Shown here: positions 55,846-64,000 of the stretch, piece after piece
Numbering within the stretch: position 1 is the stretch's first letter
Layout: every line of letters starts with the position of its first letter
Origin: Hermatobates lingyangjiaoensis
Taxonomy: Eukaryota; Arthropoda; Insecta; Hemiptera; Hermatobatidae
NCBI GenBank assembly: GCA_026182355.1
Contig: JAPFBL010000361.1
Span: forward strand, 62,001-126,000
Length of the DNA: 64,000 nt
Direction: 5' to 3'
Notes under the pieces: model-generated
Told to the model about the DNA's origin: nothing
Database searches by the model: none
What the model saw: the letters and a program-made list of their open reading frames with translations, nothing else
Program-made: the position numbers and the translations under genes

Positions 55846-55882
55846 AACCTGAAGAAGAATGCTAAGTGTTCGAAACGTTGTT
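55846..55882 (+). ncRNA. Hammerhead-ribozyme-like motif, family G, intact core
   Basis: Helix I AAC (55846-55848) with GTT (55880-55882), core CTGAAGA 55849-55855, extra A, helix II GAATGC/GTGTTC (with wobbles, loop TAA), GAAA, palindrome ACGT, T at 55879. Confidence 0.58.
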
Positions 55883-55887
55883 CGTTT

Positions 55888-56110
55888 CACATTTTGAACC
55901 GTCTTAAGGAGAGAAAAGAGAGGGAAACCAAGCACACTGGTACAGAGACCAGTACCAGTTCGCTTGGTTTCCTTTTCGTGTCTCTCCTAAAGACGGTTCA
56001 AAATGAAAATCAGAGACTGTAAATGTGTGTTTTAAATTTCTCTGTGTTTCTTCATCTACGTTGAACTTTATTTGTCCGTTTCGGATCGTATTTTCATCGA
56101 AAAAGTGTTA
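55888..56110. mobile_element. Inverted-repeat element related to family D
   Basis: Arms CATTTTGAACCGTCTTAAGG and its complement CCTAAAGACGGTTCAAAATG bracket AACCAAGC...GCTTGGTT and a central GGTACAGAGACCAGTACC. The ribozyme cores are decayed (CTAAAGA). The right flank ends in a GGATCGTATTTTCATCGAAA terminus. Confidence 0.65.
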
Positions 56111-56170
56111 TTTTTTTTTTATACGTACGTGTTTTACCAATAATTCAAATTAAAGTAGATATAAATGTAC

Positions 56171-56525
56171 TTATAATTTTATCCGTATGTGGATAGACAA
56201 ACCGATTCGCTCGAACTGTTTGTTGGATAAACGAATGCACAGTTCACTGGAACCGTGTCATAAAAGCACAGTCTGCCAGTAGACTACCCGTCATCCTTTG
56301 TATCACTCAAAAATTATAACAATAAGTATGGAAACTAATTCATTGATCATGATTCACAGGGATAATGTTAATTCGTGTTTCTTGTTATTAAGGCATGGAC
56401 AAAGTTTTTCATATGGCCCAAGCTTTTGATATAGTATCCTTAACATGATTCAAGATATATTCGCAGTAAGTATATTTAGCAAAATAAAAATCATTTAAAA
56501 GTAAAAAAAAAGTCATTTACTTTTT
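56171..56525. repeat. Dispersed repeat, copy 2
   Basis: Nearly identical to 51434-51782, differing by scattered substitutions and one A in an A-run. Confidence 0.85.
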
Positions 56526-57267
56526 TTGATCAAAAGTTAGTTTCACTTATCCGGTGGAATACATTTCTATTTCACAAGTGTATTAGAAAGCAAGCTTCAA
56601 AGGTATTATTTTGCGCTTTTGAATTTTCAAGCCTATGTCAATATCGTCGATTATTTTCAGTGCTTAAAAAGGCTAGAACAATTTGTTAGGGAATTGCAAA
56701 CATTTTACCTTTCACTGCTATCTAAATATAGATTGAAGTCAATCTAGTGTTCTTGTTGAAACTGGATGTGTCATTTATTATCATATATTAGAGGTCAAAA
56801 ATCAATTTGTATAGAAGACGGTGAGAGTGTTATGGGTGTATAGAAGCAGGCTGACGAGATTCTTGTAATTACAAGTCTTGGCTTTTGTAGCCTGCGATCA
56901 CACAGTACTCTCTCGGCTCTAGGTTAATCGGTCCTTTTAAATTTAATAACTTCTTCCATGTTAATGGGAAGACCTGAGTCCGTGTTATTAAACTCTCCTT
57001 CTCCAACACAAGACTTCTAATTTCTTCTGCCTAAATGCCACGGAGTCTCTGTAATAACAATACAACAGTTCAGGTCGTTACACTTGGGTTTCCTTCTTCT
57101 TCTGTCGATTTCATCGAATCATTCCAATCACAACATCAAATTGATTCATTTATCGCAAATTTATGTTTCATTTTCGTTATTAAATATTAATAAAAATTTT
57201 GAAACAGTTTATTGTAACATAATTTTAAGACTATCGTTCAAAATCAACAATTGTCAATAATTATAGG
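56526..57267. other. Non-coding sequence
   Basis: No gene recognised. A mixed-composition stretch at 56815-57080 has a short palindrome CTTGTAATTACAAG near 56861. Confidence 0.45.
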
Positions 57268-57470
57268 GTAAAACGTTAATGAAAAGGTCTCCACATATAA
57301 AAATTTAATAATATAAACAACGCGTTTCAAACAAGTAGTGTTCTTCCTCAGGCATTAACTAAGGGTGTCTGTGATACAACCCACATTGTCGAGACTTTTT
57401 CATTAGCTTTTTACCCTACAATGAGTAAATACCACAAAATAACTTATTGCACGTTAGAACAGTCAATAAA
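57268..57470. mobile_element. Family F palindromic element with decayed motif
   Basis: Left arm GGTAAAACGTTAATGAAAAG, right arm CTTTTTCATTAGCTTTTTACC, end AGTAAATACCACAAAATAAC. The minus-strand motif at 57317-57353 reads CTGAGGA, A, GAACACTACTTGTTT, GAAA, ACGCGT, T. Helix II is weakened. Confidence 0.7.
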
Positions 57471-57726
57471 CTATTACTATACAAATCTATGATTATACCC
57501 TATTTGGACTTACAGTATTGAGATATTGGGAGCAACAAAATGTAGCGATGCCCAGAGGATACAATTGTTAAATTAAAAATTTTCAGAAAAATTCTTCATT
57601 ATCGTTTCTACACACCAAATCAAACAAACAAATTATTCAGACCTCAGGATTTCAATAGTTCATCAAGTAACAATGCTACAAAGCCTTCCACAAAAATCAT
57701 GCTAGCAATAATAATCCTAAAGTAGT

Positions 57727-58170
57727 GCAATCAGTTATTATGTGGTATTTACTCATTGCAGGGTAAAAATCTAATGAAATGGTCTCCACATATAAAAATT
57801 TAATGGTATAAACAACGCGTTTCGAACACGTAGTGTTTTTAAAAGTAAAGGCTCAGCCTAACATTTAAGAGAAAAAAGAAAAATGTACCTGCCTTCTAAT
57901 AAGAAACAGATGTACCCTATACCCCCACCCATGTCCATTCCATTACCAGTCAGTCTTATTCAAAGGCACTCATCCTTAGGTTCGTACTTTCTGCCTTATT
58001 TTATTTTATATTAATTTTTGTACTTATTTACTTTGTACTATAGATAACTCTCTGGTGTCATTGTATTTTTTAGTTAATGCCTGAGGAAGAACACTACGTG
58101 TTCGAAACGCGTTGTTTATATCATTAAAATTTTTATATGTGGAGACCATTTCATTAGATTTTTGACCTAC
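57727..58170. mobile_element. Family F palindromic element
   Basis: The end GTGCAATCAGTTATTATGTG is shared with family E. Arms carry a truncated minus-strand motif (57813-57842, core lost) and an intact plus-strand motif at 58079-58116. The central part 57843-58060 is single copy. Confidence 0.75.
58079..58116 (+). ncRNA. Hammerhead-ribozyme-like motif, family F, intact core
   Basis: Core CTGAGGA 58081-58087, extra A, helix II GAACAC/GTGTTC with loop TAC, GAAA, palindrome ACGCGT, T. Helix I is short (GC with GT). Confidence 0.52.
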
Positions 58171-58313
58171 AACAATAATAGTCCATTAGTCCTAACCATC
58201 TCAACAAATATTCTAGAAAATCTCCAAAGACGTCTGAAGAGAAAGTGACCAAGAGACTTATTAGTGTGGATTATTCTAGTGACATGTATATTTAATCTAA
58301 TTTTTATACATTA

Positions 58314-58790
58314 TAGGGTAAAAAGCTAATAAAATAGTCTCCATACGTAGAAATTTAATAGTATAAACAACACGTTTCGAACACGTAATGTTCTTCTTGA
58401 GGCATTAAATAAAAAAATACAATGTCATCAGAGAGTTATCTATAGTATAAAGTAAATAGTACTACAAACATGATAAATGTTTATCATATACATATATCAT
58501 GTGAATAAATATATATCATGTGAGTATTATAAATAGTACTCACACTTGGGTATGTTCTCTTCCATATTTTATTTTATTTTGTACTATTTACTTTATGCCA
58601 TAGATAACTCTCTGATGGCATTGCATTTTTTTATTTAATGCCTGAAGAATAACAATACGTGTTCGAAACGCGTTCGTTATACTATTAAATTTCTATATGT
58701 GGAGACTATTTCATTAGCTTTTTGGCCTACAATGAGTAAATACCACATAATAACTGATTGCACTACCTTAGAACTAATTTAAATCTTATT
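58314..58790. mobile_element. Family F palindromic element
   Basis: Long arms (about 58318-58480 and 58585-58755) with decayed motifs at 58367-58403 (minus, CTCAAGA) and 58640-58676 (plus, CTGAAGA but helix II mutated to AACAA). End AGTAAATACCACATAATAAC. Confidence 0.72.
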
Positions 58791-59237
58791 TTCCACGCTA
58801 GGAAGTACAGTTACATTATTTCTTCCCTCTCCTCCGTGTTGACGAGTGTATAGTCTTTCATCATTGTCACTCGTCTATGTTCTTGCGACTATGTAAAATA
58901 AAGTTAAAAAAAAACTTATGAATGGGAAATATTTTTAATGTTTTGATTTCCCTTTGATTCAATTGTAAAGACAAAAGAAACAGTAAACTTCAAAAGCACT
59001 TTCTTTTATTTAGAATGTATTTGAAGTTTCTACGTATGATAATGCTACTACTTAATTTTTGGTTGCATTTCAGGTCTACTTGAAGATGGACAACGTTCGA
59101 AACGAGTGAAACAACTCCAACTACAGTCTACGAGGTAAGACCATATCATTTACTAATGCTAGTTCAACTGAATTCTGTTGTACCAATTTTCGTTAATAGT
59201 CATATATAAATGATTAATTTACCAATTTACCAATATA
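58791..59237. other. AT-rich sequence with a decayed ribozyme-like motif
   Basis: At 59076-59108, CTTGAAGA, T, GGAC/GTTC stem, GAAACGA resembles family A layout with a broken palindrome. No gene. Confidence 0.4.
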
Positions 59238-60186
59238 ATCAGGTATTAACCAGCATTTTCTTGGTTAATACCTGAAGAAGAACACTACGTGTTCAAAACG
59301 CATTGTTTACACCAGTAGCTTCCAAACTTCATGTTTACTAAGACTCCCTTAAAAATATTTAATCATTTGGCGCCACCCCCCCCCCTCCCCCTCCTAAAGA
59401 TTTCATAAAATAAAAACACAAATATTTTTACTCTTATGAAATTTATTCATACAAACTAATAGAAAACGATATTTTATTATTGTTTTTAATGAGATGGATG
59501 TACTTGTCTATTAGTACAAAGTTTATCAAATCTTGGTGTTTGTGACTATATAGCTACTCGTAGCTTTTTTTTTACAACTAAACGAGCTTGATATTTGGAT
59601 TTCATTGCAACCAAGGCAGAAAATCATTTTTTACATAGAAAACTTTAGCAATAATTTGGAAAATTGTTCACTGTGACTAATTTTTGCGGCTCCCTTTAGA
59701 TTAGTAAGCGCCTACCAGTTTAGAAAACGCTGGTTTATACTGTTAAATTATATTTTTAAATAAGAAATAAAAATTACAAAATTTTGATTTTCTGAACAAG
59801 GCGCCACATAAAGATGGTTAAGAAACACTGTTCTATATTATATAAATATATAATATAATATTTATAATATATGTATGAGTAAAATAAAATATAATATTAA
59901 TTATAATTAATTAATTAATTATAAATTAATTATATTATTATTTAAGTAATAATATACAAGAGTAAAAATGTTTGTGTTTTTATTTTATGAAATCTTCAGG
60001 GGGGCGCCAAAGTATATCATATATATACCAAATTATATCATAAAATATAATGATTAAATATTTTTAATGGAGGCGTAGTAAACATCAAGTTTGGAAACCA
60101 CTAGTGTAAATAAGGCGTTTCGAACACGTAGTGTTCTTCTTCAGGCATTAACCAAGAAAATGCTGGTTAATACCTGATTATATTAA
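59238..60186. mobile_element. Large inverted duplication combining family F and a hAT-like end
   Basis: Arms at about 59238-59450 and 59955-60186 are reverse complements. Each runs from a family F motif (59270-59306 plus, GAAA mutated; 60111-60146 minus, palindrome broken) into a hAT-like terminus TTCCAAACTTCATGTTTAC and GGCGCCACC. The centre is AT-rich. Confidence 0.7.
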
Positions 60187-60457
60187 CAGCCTCCTGTGAT
60201 CTATAGAGTAAAAGAATCACGCTTTTCAAGTCATGACCTGATAGCAAAGTCGCCCATGTGTGACTTCCTGAAAGTGGAATAATTTAAAAACATGTACCTT
60301 GTTAGAATTACAGGGATTAGTAGAGAGAAATGAAGAAAGGTTATTGTCATTTTTCCTCGTATTGTGCTATTGATAACGTTGGACCAGTTCCTCACGACTT
60401 GGTCTTGAAGACGAAGGTATCCCAAACTTGTCTGATGACACCAGCAACAGTATACAT

Positions 60458-60772
60458 TGGTTAGGTTAGGTTGCAGTGGCAGTTCGACAAGGGAACACAC
60501 GTAGGCCGAGCATTGGCCCTTTATGATACCACACAATGAAGATTGATTCTACAGTGGGAGTACTAAATTTTGCCTAACTCAAATGTATTTAGAGTAGGGA
60601 TCTTTAACGAGTACCTGACATCGTACAGGCTCGGGACCGACGGTTTAACGTCCTTCTCTGAGGGACGACGCGCTCAGATTTATTCACATGCCGCGTGAAT
60701 AAATCGAGGACCAGGTCCCGGTCCTATCAGTTCAGAGGCGAGCACGTAACCACTGAGCTAGCGTGGCCCCCT
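60458..60772 (-). mobile_element. SINE, tail type I, perfect target-site duplication
   Basis: Flanked by AACAGTATACAT (60446-60457, 60773-60784). Intact except for a short deletion in the B-box region (CAGGTCCCGGTCC). TTAGGTTAGG tail. Confidence 0.94.
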
Positions 60773-60960
60773 AACAGTATACATAATAACTCGCCATCTA
60801 TATTTCTTATTAAAACAGAATAATTTAATTGGGTAATCGAAATACGTCTTCTTTTTTGGTATAGGTTTTAAAAACAGTTTATTTATTCCATACATGAATA
60901 CAGAGAAAAGAACTAATGTATGTAAATCTAGCACTTCTACCTTCAGTAACATAGATCTTA

Positions 60961-61312
60961 AGGAGGCCAACCTAGCCCAATCGCAACAATCTTGCCTCTG
61001 GAATGATAGGTCCGGTGTTCAATACCCACTTTGGTCCTTGATTTATTCACATTGGAGATGAATAAATCTAAGAGAGGATGTTAAACCTGTTTTGGCATTA
61101 TTTCTCGCTCCCAGCTTATCCAGGCATATCGCAGATAATGAGCCTATATGATGTCAAGTACTTGTTAAAGATCCTTACTCTAAATACACTTGAGTTAGGC
61201 AAAAATTTATGACCCCAAATATAGAATCAATCTTCTTTGTGTGGTATCACAAAGGGCCAATGCTCGGCCTATGTGTGTTCCCTTGTGGGACAGCCACTGC
61301 AGCCTAATCCAA
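60961..61312 (+). mobile_element. SINE, tail type I, with variant body segment
   Basis: Head with GGTGTTCAATACCC, hairpin region, a segment TGTTTTGGCATTATTTCTCG and CATATCGCAGATAATGAGCC not found in most copies, then the normal tail to GCAGCCTAATCC. Confidence 0.8.
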
Positions 61313-61574
61313 CAAAGATCTTTCAGAATTGCAAGACTTTGTCTCAACTTTATAAGAAGTACCATCCATGGTCATATCAAGTATGCGGGAATCAATAAGT
61401 CAAAGTTTAAGTCAACAGCTTTTTTTTTTCAAATAGCTTATACTGAAATAATTGACAAATTTCCTAACGAAATCATAACGATAATATGAATAATTATCGT
61501 GCAATTTATAATCTAATATTATGGAATAAATATGGATGAAATAAATCCATACCCAAAAAAAAAATACATAAATA

Positions 61575-61645
61575 TTTTTCACGGAACTGCAGACAGTCCG
61601 TTAAGGAACCCCTGGGTTCCGTGGAACCCACTTTAGGAACCTCTG
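61575..61645 (-). mobile_element. Solitary hAT-like terminus
   Basis: Minus strand CTAGTCCAGAGGTTCCTAAA then GTGGGTTCCACGGAACCC. Matches the style of hAT ends, but no opposite end was found. Confidence 0.55.
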
Positions 61646-62265
61646 GACTAGACAATCTAATAAAGTCGGTGGTTACATATATTTTTTTCAAAATATTCAT
61701 TAAATCATAATAGAAAGTGATGTGGGAATGTACTGAGCTTTTCGCTGTTCCCAGTGACTTTTTGGTAGTAAATTCATAATATAATCAAGAAGAATAATAT
61801 TATCTAAACATAGACAAAATATAATTTAAGTATCAAAAAATGCTATTATTATCTATTATCAATTCTATTATTAAAAAGAGAATTTAAAAGAATTATTTTG
61901 ATACTGTGATTTATAAAATGCAAACTTAACTACAATATGATAATTGAAACACAAACTGAATGAATGAAGAATTGGTTTGGTAATACACCTAGCATGTAAC
62001 AAAAAAAAAATTTTGTTGAGGCAAACATTTTTGATATTTCCCAATATAAGTAAATACCACACTATAACAGATTGCACAAGTAATGACATATAACTTTGTT
62101 TACATTACAGGAAAGTAGAAGAGTTTTGTATATTTGTAATTGCCTTATATATTTTATATTATTTCATGTAATTTAATTATGTTGAATATTACTGATAGCA
62201 AATAACAGAAAGCGCTTGAAATATTTAAGTTAAGTGGTCAGGCTTTTCAAAGGAAAATGTATAGC
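61646..62265. other. AT-rich non-coding sequence
   Basis: AGTAAATACCACACTATAAC near 62048 is an isolated family E/F-type end. Nothing else recognised. Confidence 0.45.
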
Positions 62266-62276
62266 ATACTCTGATA

Positions 62277-62516
62277 TTATTCACGCGGGAGGAGAATAAA
62301 TCTGACTACGTCGTCCCTCAGAGAGGACGTTTAAGCAGTCGGTCCCGAGCCTGTATGATGTCAGGTATTCGTTAAAGATCCCTACTCTAAATACACTTGA
62401 GTTAGGCAAAATTTAGGACTCCCAATGTAAAATGTGTAGAATCACCGATCAAACAAAAAACCGGTAAATGACTGACTTTTCACCCGCCAGGGGATCAGTT
62501 TAAACAATAAAAAAAA
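62277..62516 (+). mobile_element. 5'-truncated SINE, tail type II, perfect target-site duplication
   Basis: The 240-bp copy begins at TTATTCACGCGGG, the foot of the conserved hairpin, and lacks the whole tRNA-like head. Flanked by ATACTCTGATA (62266-62276, 62517-62527). Ends in an A-run. Confidence 0.94.
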
Positions 62517-62527
62517 ATACTCTGATA

Positions 62528-62875
62528 AAGAAAGATTTATTAAAAAAAAAAAGAAAAGTGAAATTCAAACTGGTTCTATTCTTCATATTTTTACTCTTGT
62601 TAAAAATATTTCTGTTCTTGAGATAGTATTGATACACTTCATATTGAACAGTGATTGGCATAGAAGTTGGGTTATGGAAATGAAAGAAATGTGAAAATAT
62701 TGTTAGAAATTAGATTATTTTGAATTCCTAGTATATTCAGATGTATATAATGGTATATGAAACCGGAAGTTTTTCGGCTGAAAATTATGATAACTATAGG
62801 TTATATTTAGCAATTCGCGCAGTTTTAAGAAAAGTTTTGAGTCAGTTATGGTGTGGATAATGGTTCCCACAATCT
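62528..62875. other. AT-rich non-coding sequence
   Basis: Nothing recognised. Confidence 0.5.
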
Positions 62876-63430
62876 TTATTTGGTGAAGTCCTTTTGATGA
62901 AGGGAGGGATACGGTAAGATCTCACGACTTTGGGGCGGAAGGAATTTTTTGGGGCGTCGGTTGACGGAGCGAGTGGAAGACACGTCCGGTAGATGACCTC
63001 CGGAGATAAGGGGCGGTGGGGGGGGGGGGGAGGGAGGCCGTGAGTTATGCCTGGCTGAGATGGGCAGGCAGGTGGGTGGGTGGGTGGGTGGGTGGTGCGG
63101 AGTCATCCAGTGCCCCGTTAACCAGATCTCACGAAGCAGCAGCCAGCCAGCAGCCACTTGCTACAGAGAGACTGACTACCTCCCTTACACGTCTGCCGCA
63201 CTAACGAGCTAAAACTCCCTCATTAACGACATCTCTCTCTCTCTCTCTCTCAGTCTCTATCTCTCTTGACGTCGTCCTCCGCAGCCAACGGTGCATGCTA
63301 ATCTCCGCCCACAACGCCTTCTCCCACGTCATCCATCAAAACTCCACCAGTAAAATACAGATCTGACTGCCCTTTTAACAGTTAAGTCCCCTCCCCCCCA
63401 CCCCTACCACCCAATGATTTATCAATATTC
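62876..63430. other. GC-rich, CpG-bearing block, possible regulatory region
   Basis: Abrupt change from AT-rich flanks. Contains GGGGCGGTGG next to a G-run (63009-63030), (GGTG)n at 63069-63096, CACACGTCCGG-type CpGs, TGACGTCGTC (63266-63275), CCCACGTCATCC (63327-63338), (CT)n at 63232-63250 and ATGCTAAT at 63296. The overlapping open frames are low-complexity. It could be a promoter or 5' exon of a neighbouring gene, or an enhancer. Confidence 0.4.
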
Positions 63431-63784
63431 AATGTTGATTGCTTAAGCATTTGATTGAGAAAGCACAACACCTGTGCTTTAAGTGCAACCACTTTATAAA
63501 ACCTCACCCGATTCCACCTCATCAAAGCGAATGCTCCTTCTAACACCTAATATCTTTCAAATATTCCATTAAAACGACTTGTTTTAACAACTCTTTTAGA
63601 AGCATATCTTTTTCTTACTTTATAACAACGATTTTGTTATATAAACTTTAACAATCAATCAAAGTCACCTAACTATTTTATTATATAACAATTATAACAA
63701 TAAGGTATTGTTTTCTTGACCACAATTACTAATAAACACTTTTTTCTTCTTCTCAGAATTTTGGTCAGGGTTAATATATGGTAT
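63431..63784. other. AT-rich non-coding sequence
   Basis: Nothing recognised. Confidence 0.5.
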
Positions 63785-64000
63785 GGGGGTCAGGCTAGTG
63801 GTTACGTGCTCGCCTCTGAACTGATAGGACCGGGGTTCGATCCCCACCTGGCCCTCGATTTATTCACGCGGAAGGTGAATAAATCTGAGCACGTCGTCCC
63901 TCGGAGAGGGACGTTAAACTGTCAGTCCCGAGCCTGTACGATGTCAGGTACTTGTTAAAGATCCCTACTCTAAATACATTTGAGTTAGGCAAAAATTTAG
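63785..64000 (+). mobile_element. SINE, cut by the window edge
   Basis: GGGGTCAGGCTAGTGGTTAC, B box GGGGTTCGATCCCCACC, hairpin TTTATTCACGCGG...GTGAATAAA, and body to GAGTTAGGCAAAAATTTAG. The tail type is outside the window. Confidence 0.9.

Noticed and set aside
14060..60186. Autonomous Penelope-like reverse transcriptase or endonuclease
   Set aside because: Looked for around every ribozyme-bearing element; no open frame with reverse transcriptase or GIY-YIG motifs is present in the window.
62876..63204. Open frames on both strands of the GC-rich block
   Set aside because: Low-complexity Pro/His/Gly runs driven by GGTG and G-runs; no domain or splice evidence.
63785..63850. tRNA gene
   Set aside because: A and B boxes match a tRNA-like promoter, but the sequence is the SINE head: no cloverleaf acceptor stem is formed and the same body follows in every copy.

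Overview
The window is eukaryotic, AT-rich and intron-bearing. It holds one clearly functional protein gene in a dense field of transposable elements and satellites. The gene encodes a Snail-family zinc-finger repressor with the arthropod-type N-terminal box NYSxCPLKKRPV. Several SINE copies end in CCTAA/TTAGG repeats, the arthropod telomere motif. I therefore read this as an arthropod chromosome. A chelicerate is possible, but the sequence does not settle the order.

Layout. Positions 1-5.9 kb: a 25-bp tandem array, two inverted-repeat elements carrying ribozyme-like motifs, and SINEs, one of them split by a later insertion. 7.1-9.6 kb: a 21-bp degenerate array, then a ~124-bp satellite. 10-13.5 kb: a composite SINE, a terminal-inverted-repeat element and a 160-bp tandem repeat. 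14-19.4 kb: a cluster of ribozyme-bearing repeats embedded in (TA)n tracts, plus a LINE RNase H remnant. 20.4-21.5 kb: a SINE with perfect target-site duplications and a second LINE remnant. 22.5-26 kb: the snail gene, with TATA promoter, two coding exons and a 3'UTR. 26-43 kb: many SINEs, three hAT-type MITEs, and a 76-bp satellite of about 20 copies. 45-49.5 kb: a 20-bp array, another hAT MITE and a Tigger-like MITE. 53.1-54 kb: a mariner with matching inverted ends and an internally deleted transposase. 55-60.2 kb: further ribozyme-bearing palindromic elements. 60.4-64 kb: SINEs and a GC-rich block that could be regulatory or the edge of a neighbouring gene.

The most interesting signal is a set of about nine repeat families sharing one RNA architecture, with different sequences filling the stems. 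The order is: a short helix I strand; a CUGANGA core; one extra nucleotide; a stem-loop; GAA followed by a 4-6 nt perfect palindrome that starts with A and ends with U; a non-G nucleotide; and the other helix I strand. This is the layout of a minimal type I hammerhead ribozyme. Its helix III is a zero-loop self-complementary sequence that can only form between two RNA copies. Stems I, II and III vary between families but stay paired, which is covariation-type evidence for RNA function. Hammerhead motifs are an established feature of Penelope-like retroelements. Most copies here sit in non-autonomous inverted-repeat elements with 11-12 bp target-site duplications, and no reverse transcriptase is visible.

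The SINEs form one tRNA-derived family. They share a head (A and B boxes) and a conserved hairpin, but have two alternative 3' tails. Perfect 11-13 bp target-site duplications on several copies indicate recent LINE-type retrotransposition.
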